Origin: JAFGED01 sp964551295
Lineage (GTDB): Bacteria; Chloroflexota; Anaerolineae; B4-G1
Length of the DNA stretch: 36,341 nt
Direction of reading: 5' to 3'
Assembly: GCA_964551295.1 (NCBI GenBank)
Contig: CAZKDJ010000015.1
Span: 1 to 36,341, forward strand
How positions within the stretch are numbered: position 1 is the stretch's first letter; each line of letters starts with the position of its first letter. Both the position numbers and the translations under genes were made by a program. The notes beneath the pieces are model-generated. The model was not told the origin of the DNA. It made no database searches and worked only from the letters and a program-made list of their open reading frames with translations. Positions 1-6,344 of this stretch are shown piece by piece.

Positions 1-19
1 AGGGCGGCTACGCCGCCCT
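1..19. terminator. Perfect 8-bp hairpin downstream of the cold-shock gene
   Basis: An 8-bp perfect inverted repeat (AGGGCGGC / GCCGCCCT) with a 3-nt loop lies 37 bp past the stop of the minus-strand cold-shock gene. It could be that gene's terminator, but any U-tract on the minus strand would lie outside the window. Confidence 0.35.
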
Positions 20-55
20 CACACCCCCCGCCCCCCAGATTATTGAGATGATACC

Positions 56-367
56 CTAGAACTCTATTGAGGTGAATTCCTCTACCGAGGTGGTTTCATC
101 TGTCGAGGCGACTTCATCCACCGGAGTGGCTTCCTCTACAGCCACGATCTCATCCAGGCCAACCACGTCCACGGCCTGCGGACCCTTGGGCGAATCCTCC
201 ACCGTCAGCTCCACTCGCTGACCCTTGTTAAGATTCCTATAACCTTCCCCCTGAATAACAGAGTAATGGACAAAGACATCCTCCTCCTGTCCATCAGGGC
301 GGATAAACCCATACCCCTTCACGCGACTGAACCACTGGACAGTCCCTGAAACGCGAGCATTTTCCAT
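56..367 (-). CDS. Cold-shock domain protein with acidic C-terminal tail
   Basis: A single-stranded nucleic-acid-binding protein of 103 aa, probably a cytosolic RNA chaperone. Residues 4-70 form a cold-shock domain with RNP1 (KGYGFI) and RNP2 (VFVHY). The last 30 or so residues are an acidic Val/Glu/Asp/Thr/Ser tail made of imperfect repeats such as VEEATPVDE and VEEFTS, absent from the usual 65-70 aa Csp. The start is the ATG at 367, not the longer frame running to 538: a perfect AGGAGG lies 10 nt upstream and the cold-shock fold begins right after it. It has its own promoter and a leader of about 108 nt, and follows coaBC on the same strand. What the tail does is unknown; it may tune RNA binding. 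Confidence 0.9.
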   Translation of the reverse strand: MENARVSGTVQWFSRVKGYGFIRPDGQEEDVFVHYSVIQGEGYRNLNKGQRVELTVEDSPKGPQAVDVVGLDEIVAVEEATPVDEVASTDETTSVEEFTSIEF

Positions 368-476
368 GATTCTACTGCCTCCTATTAAAACTAACTTCGT
401 GCTCGGCTCCGGACAGCTCACCCTGCCAGCCTCTCCATTCTGTCCTTCAAGGCATCTATCTACTGCCGGAGCAACA
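368..476 (-). promoter_or_regulatory. Long structured 5' leader of the cold-shock gene
   Basis: The predicted transcript start near 476 leaves a leader of about 108 nt. A 7-bp perfect long-range helix (GCTCCGG at 406-412 with CCGGAGC at 466-472) can close most of it, leaving the AGGAGG near 380 just outside. Long structured leaders are known for cold-shock mRNAs; a thermosensing role here is inference. Confidence 0.4.
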
Positions 477-482
477 GGAGGC

Positions 483-511
483 AAAATACCACAATTTCGG
501 CGAACTGTCAA
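483..511 (-). promoter_or_regulatory. Promoter of the cold-shock gene
   Basis: On the minus strand TTGACA (506-511), a 17-bp spacer and TATTTT (483-488), with an upstream TG giving an extended -10. Confidence 0.6.
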
Positions 512-541
512 GCATCGCCCAAGCTTGCGGCAGCACAAGAG

Positions 542-1798
542 TTACCCGGTCGCAGCCAACAAAGCGACGACCCGCTCCATCACGGCCTCGGCCACAGCGG
601 CTTTGCTCATGAGGGGCAACTGCTCCACACCGCCATCCCGATCCAAGATCGTCACGCGGTTGCTCTCGGCCGCAAAGCCTGCGTCGCGGGCGGTGATGTC
701 GTTGGCCACGATCAGATCGAGATTCTTGGCCACCAGCTTATCGCGGGCATGCTCCGCCAAATTCTCGCTCTCGGCGGCAAATCCGACCACGACGCGCCCC
801 CCCCCCCCATCCGCTCGGCGGACGGCGACGGCGGAGAGAATATCCGGCGTACGCACCATGCGCACACCCAGATCGCGGTCGCCCTTCTTGATCTTTTGTG
901 CAGCCGCCTTCTCCGGCCGAAAGTCTCCCACCGCCGCGGCCATCAGCAGCACGTCGGCATCCCCGGCGGTGGCGAGCACGACATCGTGCATGCCTTGGAC
1001 GGTGACGACGTCCACCCGCTCGGCCCCCACCGGCGTGGGCAGATGTGTGGGGCCTGCGACGAGAGTGACCTGCGCGCCCAGGTCGAGGGCGGCCTGAGCC
1101 AGCGCAAAGCCCTGCCGTCCCGACGAGGGGTTGGTGACGAAACGCACGGGATCGATCGCCTCGCGAGTGGGACCGGCGGTGACGACGACGCGCCGCCCGG
1201 CCAAAGGCCCCTCCTGGCCCAGCACCAAGCGGACGTGACCCAGAATTTCGGCGGGTTCCACCATGCGTCCCTCGCCCTCCAGGCCGGAGGCCATGCGCCC
1301 GCGGGCCGGCCCGGCAAAGTGTGCGCCTCTTTCGCGTAACGTGGCGACGTTGGCCTGTGTGGCCACGTGGCCCCACATCTCGACGTCCATCGCCGGGACG
1401 AGCAGCAGCGGCCAGCGAGCGGCCAGCGCCAGCGCGGTGAGCAGATTGTCGGCCAGGCCGTGCGCCAGCTTGGCCATCGTGTTGGCCGTGGCCGGGGCGA
1501 TGGCCAACAGATCGGCGGCCTCAGCCAACCCCACGTGGACGACGTGCGTGGGCAGCACGGCACGCTCGCCCAGCGCCGCGTCGAGCGCGCCCCACATCGT
1601 CGTATATACCGGGCGCCCGGTGAGCGACTGGAACGTGAGCGGCGTGACGAACCGCGTCGCCGCCTCCGTCATCACCACGTCTACCTGCGCCCCGGCCTGC
1701 GTCAGCCGGCTGGCGAGCGTGCAGACCTTGTAAGCCGCAATCCCGCCGGTGACACCCAGAAGAATACGTTTATCCTTGAGAAGAGAGATGGGTTCCAT
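542..1798 (-). CDS. coaBC: Bifunctional phosphopantothenoylcysteine decarboxylase / phosphopantothenate-cysteine ligase
   Basis: Second and third steps of CoA synthesis from phosphopantothenate: CTP-dependent cysteine ligation (CoaB) and FMN-dependent decarboxylation (CoaC). The length of 418 aa is normal. The CoaC half (1-185) has the FMN-binding GVTGGIAAYK, the catalytic His at about 88 and the APATANT loop. The CoaB half (200-418) has TAGPTREAIDPVR, NPSSG and the KIKK lysine region. Two CoaC positions are unusual: PAMD (D138) where the family motif is PxMN, and Ser171 where E. coli Dfp has the active-site Cys158. The ATG at 1798 has AAGGAG upstream and a good promoter. It diverges from the START-like gene. 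Confidence 0.95.
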   Translation of the reverse strand: MEPISLLKDKRILLGVTGGIAAYKVCTLASRLTQAGAQVDVVMTEAATRFVTPLTFQSLTGRPVYTTMWGALDAALGERAVLPTHVVHVGLAEAADLLAIAPATANTMAKLAHGLADNLLTALALAARWPLLLVPAMDVEMWGHVATQANVATLRERGAHFAGPARGRMASGLEGEGRMVEPAEILGHVRLVLGQEGPLAGRRVVVTAGPTREAIDPVRFVTNPSSGRQGFALAQAALDLGAQVTLVAGPTHLPTPVGAERVDVVTVQGMHDVVLATAGDADVLLMAAAVGDFRPEKAAAQKIKKGDRDLGVRMVRTPDILSAVAVRRADGGGGRVVVGFAAESENLAEHARDKLVAKNLDLIVANDITARDAGFAAESNRVTILDRDGGVEQLPLMSKAAVAEAVMERVVALLAATG

Positions 1799-1824
1799 GA
1801 TCGTCTCCTTATCCTATGCCCGCG

Positions 1825-1853
1825 ATTATACTCGCCATCTCCGAGCCGAGCAA
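1825..1853 (-). promoter_or_regulatory. Promoter of coaBC
   Basis: Minus strand: TTGCTC (1848-1853), 17-bp spacer, perfect TATAAT (1825-1830). Confidence 0.65.
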
Positions 1854-1871
1854 GAAATTCTCGGGCGTACC

Positions 1872-1899
1872 TTGCGCCATCGCCCAAACGATGTATAAT
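1872..1899 (+). promoter_or_regulatory. Promoter of the START-like gene
   Basis: TTGCGC (1872-1877), 16-bp spacer, perfect TATAAT (1894-1899). The start codon at 1916 leaves a leader of only about 10 nt that still holds AAGGAG. Confidence 0.6.
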
Positions 1900-1915
1900 C
1901 CCTCTTAAGGAGCGC

Positions 1916-2377
1916 ATGGAACGCGCCATCTTACAAGCCAGCACATCGGTCAACGTCCACGCCGCACAAGCTCGGCAGTGGTTCCTGGACCTGGAGACGC
2001 ACCCCGAACGGTACGAGTTCGAAACCCACGCGGGGTTCGCCTTCACCAAAGGCAATTTCGGCCAAATCGGCGCGCGCTTCCAGACCTGGGAACAGTTCCA
2101 CGGCCTAGAGTTCAACCTGCACTTTGAGCTAACCGAGACCAGCGAGTCACACTTTCGATTTCAACTGCTCCACCCGCCGCTGCCCATCTGGTGTGCTTTT
2201 CGCCTCATCGAAAAAACCGACGACACCACGAGCCTGCGCCTAGATGTTGGAGCGACATCCCGCTTGGGCTTGTGCTTCCTGCGGTTTCCTCTGATCAAAG
2301 GAACCGTCCAAAGACAAATCCAGAGCGAGGTCGATCACATCAAGGCGTCGATGGAGGCCGTCTACGATTCAGGCTGA
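1916..2377 (+). CDS. SRPBCC (START/polyketide-cyclase-like) family protein
   Basis: A 153-aa protein with the size and pattern of the SRPBCC helix-grip fold: a short N-terminal strand (ILQASTSVNV), the early helical segment HAAQARQWFLDLETHPE, a run of alternating strands (residues 35-115), and a long C-terminal helix (QRQIQSEVDHIKASMEAVY). Such proteins bind hydrophobic ligands in a central cavity; no ligand can be read here. There is no signal peptide, so it is probably cytosolic. The ATG at 1916 is chosen because AAGGAG lies just upstream and the promoter rules out the much longer open frame. It stands alone on the plus strand, 84 bp before the hydrolase gene, which has a separate -10. Confidence 0.65.
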   Translation: MERAILQASTSVNVHAAQARQWFLDLETHPERYEFETHAGFAFTKGNFGQIGARFQTWEQFHGLEFNLHFELTETSESHFRFQLLHPPLPIWCAFRLIEKTDDTTSLRLDVGATSRLGLCFLRFPLIKGTVQRQIQSEVDHIKASMEAVYDSG

Positions 2378-2415
2378 CCCAGCCTCATTCTAACACGCTG
2401 TTAAGGAAAATGCGG

Positions 2416-2421
2416 TATAAT
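2416..2421 (+). promoter_or_regulatory. Candidate -10 for the hydrolase gene
   Basis: Perfect TATAAT 40 bp before the ATG at 2462; no convincing -35 is visible. Confidence 0.4.
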
Positions 2422-2461
2422 AGAGTAAACCGTTCTAGCATTTGAAGGATAGAAATTACAG

Positions 2462-4054
2462 ATGAAGAAAGCACAAACCAAGCCAGATATCATGCTCATC
2501 GTTCTGGATACCCTGCGGGCAGACCGGCTCTCGTGTTACGGGTATTCTCGCGAGACCAGTCCGCACATCGACGCCTTTGCTGCAGAGAGCACGCTCTTTG
2601 AGCGCGCCATCTCCCCGGCCCAGTGGACGATCCCGGCCCACGCCTCGATCTTTACAGGCGAGTACCCGACCACGCACTTGACTACTCAGATCTATGATCG
2701 ACACAATCAAGAGCAGATTATGCTGGCCGAGGTGCTGCGCGATGCGGGATACAACACGGTCAGCTTTTGCAACAACCCTCTCCTGGGCGTGGTAGAGAAC
2801 GATCTGGACCGGGGCTTTGAAGAGGTCTACTTGTACGGCGGCGCGCTGCCGAACCGGCCTGCCATCGCCGACGCCCGCCCGCGCCTGCCAGGCCGGATCG
2901 CGCACCGCGTGGCGCGCCTGCTGCGACACATCACCCGCCCCATCCAAGATAGGTTCGCCCGCGATAATTTCATGCTGCGTATCGCCGTCATCCCCTGGCT
3001 GGTTCCGCTCTGGCAGCGCTATGGCAACTTTAAAGGCAACACGGCCCTGTCACTTCGCGACATGGTGGGCTATCTGCGCACCCGCATACACAGGGACGCG
3101 GAGCAGCCTCTTTTCACCTTTATCAACTTGATGGAGACCCATCTCCCCTTCAGCCCACCCAAACGCTTCATCCGCAGGTTCGCCCCCTATTACCGAAAAG
3201 AGCGCAAAGCGTACCGGTTCATGCAAAGCTACAATCACAAGCCCTTTGACTGGATGATGCCGCTCACACAGCCTCTGACCGAGTTGCAAGATCAGGTACT
3301 CAACGATCTATACGACGCCGAGGTCGCCTACGAGGATCACCTGCTACGCCATCTGTTCGCGTACCTCGACCGGCCGGACGTGCGCGACAACACCTTGGTC
3401 ATCATCACCTCGGATCACGGCGAGGGTCTCAACCGGCACGATTTTGTGGGCCACTCCTTGGTGGCCTACGACGACCTGGTACGCGTCCCCCTCATCATTC
3501 GTTTCCCTCAGCAGCGTTACAAGGGTATGCGCGTCTCGACTCCCGTCTCTACGCGCCGCATCTTCCACACAGCCCTGGAGGCCGCCGATCTCCAGCAGGG
3601 AGGCCACGGCATCGACAGGATAGACAGCGCGCTGGTGGACCTGCAAACGACGAGCCTGGGCCGCACGGTCGACGGTGCCGACCCCGAGGGAGGCATCGTC
3701 TTCACCGAGGCCTACACACCCGAGACGCTGCTCACATTGATAAAGGGCGAGGATCCTCAGAGAGTCGAGGCCTTCCGCTGCAACCTGATGCGCCGCGCCG
3801 CTTACCGGGAAAACTACAAGCTCATCACCGTCGGCGACGAACCCGACGAGCTGTTCGACGTGGTCAGCGATCCCGACGAGATGGACAACCTCATCTCCCA
3901 GGAGCCCGCAGTGACGACGGAGCTGGATAAGCTGCTCACCGCTTTCGTGGAAGAGGCGGAAAAGCGACGTCCGGCCAACCTGGAAGCTGCACGATTGGAA
4001 CTGGACGACGAACTGGTCGCAGAACGGCTGCGCGGCCTGGGTTATATCGAGTAA
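2462..4054 (+). CDS. Sulfatase-like hydrolase of the alkaline phosphatase superfamily
   Basis: A 530-aa protein of the sulfatase (PF00884) fold. The N-terminal metal-site strand is IMLIVLDTLRADRLSCYGY (residues about 10-28); the C-terminal metal site is ITSDHGEGL (about 318-326). The nucleophile region reads WTIPAHASIFTG. Where type I sulfatases have C/S-x-P-x-R for formylglycine formation, this has T-I-P-A-H. A Thr nucleophile is known in related phosphoethanolamine and phosphoglycerol transferases, so a phospho-substrate is as likely as a sulfate ester. No signal peptide or membrane segment is obvious, so the location is unclear. The tail (DELFDVVSDPDEMDN) is typical of sulfatase C-termini. 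Substrate unknown. Confidence 0.85.
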   Translation: MKKAQTKPDIMLIVLDTLRADRLSCYGYSRETSPHIDAFAAESTLFERAISPAQWTIPAHASIFTGEYPTTHLTTQIYDRHNQEQIMLAEVLRDAGYNTVSFCNNPLLGVVENDLDRGFEEVYLYGGALPNRPAIADARPRLPGRIAHRVARLLRHITRPIQDRFARDNFMLRIAVIPWLVPLWQRYGNFKGNTALSLRDMVGYLRTRIHRDAEQPLFTFINLMETHLPFSPPKRFIRRFAPYYRKERKAYRFMQSYNHKPFDWMMPLTQPLTELQDQVLNDLYDAEVAYEDHLLRHLFAYLDRPDVRDNTLVIITSDHGEGLNRHDFVGHSLVAYDDLVRVPLIIRFPQQRYKGMRVSTPVSTRRIFHTALEAADLQQGGHGIDRIDSALVDLQTTSLGRTVDGADPEGGIVFTEAYTPETLLTLIKGEDPQRVEAFRCNLMRRAAYRENYKLITVGDEPDELFDVVSDPDEMDNLISQEPAVTTELDKLLTAFVEEAEKRRPANLEAARLELDDELVAERLRGLGYIE

Positions 4055-4084
4055 GACCCCCACCCAAACAACCTTTTGTTGTCG

Positions 4085-4107
4085 CCCTCCCCCAAGGAGG
4101 GGGAGGG
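4085..4107. terminator. Bidirectional hairpin between convergent genes
   Basis: A 9-bp perfect stem (4085-4093 with 4099-4107) and 5-nt loop between the ends of the hydrolase gene and coaX. There is no clean T-tract on either side; a smaller ACAAC/GTTGT hairpin lies at about 4069-4082. Placement suggests shared termination. Confidence 0.5.
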
Positions 4108-4109
4108 AG

Positions 4110-4871
4110 CTATCGGTTCAGCTCGTACACGATGCGCAGTCCGTGCAGCGTGAGCCACGGGTCGACCACGTCGATGACGTCCGTCTCGCGGGAGATGGTC
4201 TCGGCCAGCCCTCCGGTGGCGATCACCTGCGTCTCCGGTCCTAGCTCCGCCTTGAAGCGTGCCACCATGCCCTCCACCAGTCCCACGTAGCCGAACAGCA
4301 ACCCCGATTGCATGGCGTGGGGCGTGTTGCGTCCAATGGCAGCGGGTGGACGGGTCAGGTCGACGGGGTACAGCTTGGCCGCTCGCTCGAACAGCGCCTG
4401 GGCAGCGATGCCGATGCCAGGCGCGATAGCTCCACCCAGGTAGTCCCCGTTCTCTCCCACCGCATCGAAGGTGGTGGCCGTGCCGAAATCGACCACGCAG
4501 GCGGGCAGGCTGTAGAGCGCCTTGACCGCCGCCGCGTCTACCACCCGGTCGGCACCTATCTCGCGCGGCTCGTAGCGCAGGCGCACGCCGGTCTTGACCC
4601 CCGCGTCCACCACCAGTGGCTCCGGGCCCACGTAATCGCGGCACGCCCGCTCAAAGACCGGCGTCAAAGGCGGCACGACGCTGGCGATGGCGATGCCCGT
4701 CACCTGTTCGGGCTCGCAGCCCCGGTGGCGGAGCAACTGATCCATCAGGATGCCGTACTCGTCGGGCATCTTTTCGCGGATCGTGCGGATGCGCCAGCTC
4801 GGACCGAGCTTGTCTCCTTCGAACAGCCCGAATGTGATGTTGGTGTTGCCGATGTCGATCGCCAACAGCAT
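4110..4871 (-). CDS. coaX: Type III pantothenate kinase
   Basis: Phosphorylates pantothenate, the first step of CoA synthesis. The 253-aa protein has the family motifs in order: phosphate loop DIGNTN (6-11), GADRVVDAAA (catalytic Asp), DFGTATTFDAV and the GGAIAPGIGI segment, then ATGGLAETI near the C-terminus. An upstream ATG at 4886 overlaps the stop of the S-component gene as ATGA and would add five residues. The ATG at 4871 is preferred because a perfect AGGAGG sits 6 nt before it and MLLAIDIGNTN is the usual N-terminus. It is the last gene of the ECF operon, which ties the transporter to CoA precursors. Type III kinases are known to resist CoA feedback and need a monovalent cation. Confidence 0.95.
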   Translation of the reverse strand: MLLAIDIGNTNITFGLFEGDKLGPSWRIRTIREKMPDEYGILMDQLLRHRGCEPEQVTGIAIASVVPPLTPVFERACRDYVGPEPLVVDAGVKTGVRLRYEPREIGADRVVDAAAVKALYSLPACVVDFGTATTFDAVGENGDYLGGAIAPGIGIAAQALFERAAKLYPVDLTRPPAAIGRNTPHAMQSGLLFGYVGLVEGMVARFKAELGPETQVIATGGLAETISRETDVIDVVDPWLTLHGLRIVYELNR

Positions 4872-4882
4872 CGCCGACCTCC

Positions 4883-5443
4883 TCATACGCTGGAGCCGCC
4901 AGAACGGCGCGCGATCTGTTTCCAGGCCGCGACGACGGCGACGGTGATGACGACGGCCACGATGATCTCGGGGATGCCGTGGGTCGCAGCGACGGTCGCT
5001 GCCAGGCTGATGTCCATATAGCCGCGCAAGACCGCTATACCAAGAACGAGGCCCGTGTTCGTCGCTGTGCCGACGGCCGCGCTCACGCCGACGGCCAGGA
5101 GTTCGTTGACGCGCTTCAATCCCCTGTAGGCCAGGTAGGCCGTGACGCCGATGAACATGCGCGGGATGATGGCCACCAGCGGGTCCTTAAAGAGGGGCGA
5201 GGTCGCCCGCAAGAAGCTGAACAGGCCGAAGCACAGCCCGATCAGCCAGCCGACCGGCCAGCCCTCCAGTATCCCGCCGATGATGGCCGGGATGTGCAGC
5301 GTGGTGGCGTTGACGCCCGTGGGAAAGGGAATGAACCCGCCGACGGGCAGTGTCCCCAGCAGCACGGTGATGGCCACCAGGATGCCGGTGACGGCGATCC
5401 TGCGCACCAGGGTAGACGTGTTTGCTTTTCTAGTCATTTCCAT
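4883..5443 (-). CDS. ECF transporter S component (substrate-binding), possibly for pantothenate
   Basis: A 186-aa hydrophobic protein with about six membrane segments, the size of ECF S components. The stretch FIPFPTGVNATTLHIPAIIGG followed by GWPVGWLIGLCFGLFSF is the pattern seen in vitamin S components. The N-terminal helix contains small residues (VAITVLLGTLPVGG) as expected for docking on EcfT. Start ATG at 5443: AAGGAG lies 8 nt upstream, whereas the longer frame to 5509 overlaps the EcfT end. Substrate cannot be read from sequence. Its position between ecfT and coaX suggests pantothenate or a close relative; this is inference. Confidence 0.8.
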   Translation of the reverse strand: MEMTRKANTSTLVRRIAVTGILVAITVLLGTLPVGGFIPFPTGVNATTLHIPAIIGGILEGWPVGWLIGLCFGLFSFLRATSPLFKDPLVAIIPRMFIGVTAYLAYRGLKRVNELLAVGVSAAVGTATNTGLVLGIAVLRGYMDISLAATVAATHGIPEIIVAVVITVAVVAAWKQIARRSGGSSV

Positions 5444-5462
5444 GATCTGTCTCCTTCCAAAA

Positions 5463-6344
5463 TTAGAATTGTCCCAACCAAGCCGCCAACGCCCGCCCGA
5501 GAGTGGCAAAATCGACGTTCAACATAGCGATGCAGAAGGCGGCGGCCGCCGCCAGGGCCAAATAGTCGGCCGGACGCGCGCGCAACTTGACCCGCCGGGT
5601 GCGGCCCTTGCCGCCGGTGTAACCCCGCGCCTCCATCGCCAGGGCGAGGTTCTCGGACCGGCGCAGGCCGGCGAGAAACAGCGGGACCAGCAGCGGCAGC
5701 AGACGGCGCGTCGTCTTGACGAACCGGAAGCGCCCGGCCGTGCCAAAGTCGGCCCCGCGCGCGATCTGCGCCTTGACGATACGCTCCATCTGCAGGGCCA
5801 GCGTGGGGACGAAGCGCAGGGCGATGGTCACGGTCAGCGCTGCCTCGTGGGCCGGGACGCCCATGCGCTGAAAAGGTGCCAGCAGCCCCTCCACCCCGTA
5901 CGCCAGCTCGGCCATCGTCGTCGTGGAGGTCAGCAGGGTCGTAAGCACGATCAGCTCGATCAGGCGGGCGGTCGAGACGACGATGAAACGCAGCGTACAG
6001 TCGGTCAGTTCAACAAACCCCCACTGCCAGATGAGGTTACACGCCTCCCCTCCAAAGGTCTGAGGCGGCAGCAACACCTGGAAGACCGCCAGGAACGCAA
6101 GGACGGGCAGCGCCGGTCGCACACCCTGCAGCGCCTGCCCGAGCGAGACGCGCGAGAGCGCCACCAGCAAAAAGACGGTCAGCAGCAGGATCACGTTCGC
6201 CAGGTACGTGCCGCTAAAGGTCACCGCCGCCACCACCAGCGCAAAGGCCAAGATCTTGAAGCGCGGGTCCATGCGGTGGACGAGTGAGCCCACGGGCACG
6301 TACTGGCCGAGGGTCGCGTAGCGCAAGAACTCGAATGTGCTCAT
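5463..6344 (-). CDS. ecfT: ECF transporter transmembrane component EcfT
   Basis: Membrane scaffold of an energy-coupling factor importer, linking the S component to the ATPases. The 293-aa protein has four to five membrane helices in the N-terminal half (from about residue 30) and one near the C-terminus. The two coupling-helix motifs are visible as ARG triplets: AQIARGADF and AMEARGYTG. The start ATG overlaps the stop of the ATPase gene by 4 nt (ATGA), implying translational coupling. It is followed after 19 nt by the S component. The dedicated S gene in the same operon indicates a group I ECF transporter. Confidence 0.9.
   Translation of the reverse strand: MSTFEFLRYATLGQYVPVGSLVHRMDPRFKILAFALVVAAVTFSGTYLANVILLLTVFLLVALSRVSLGQALQGVRPALPVLAFLAVFQVLLPPQTFGGEACNLIWQWGFVELTDCTLRFIVVSTARLIELIVLTTLLTSTTTMAELAYGVEGLLAPFQRMGVPAHEAALTVTIALRFVPTLALQMERIVKAQIARGADFGTAGRFRFVKTTRRLLPLLVPLFLAGLRRSENLALAMEARGYTGGKGRTRRVKLRARPADYLALAAAAAFCIAMLNVDFATLGRALAAWLGQF

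Noticed and set aside
366..1733. Long plus-strand open frames opposite coaBC
   Set aside because: They are GC-rich shadow frames with no family signal, while coaBC on the other strand has full conserved motifs.
4872..4886. Upstream ATG for coaX overlapping the S-component stop
   Set aside because: It is possible by ATGA coupling, but the AGGAGG lies after it and serves the ATG at 4871, which gives the usual N-terminus. Kept as an alternative only.
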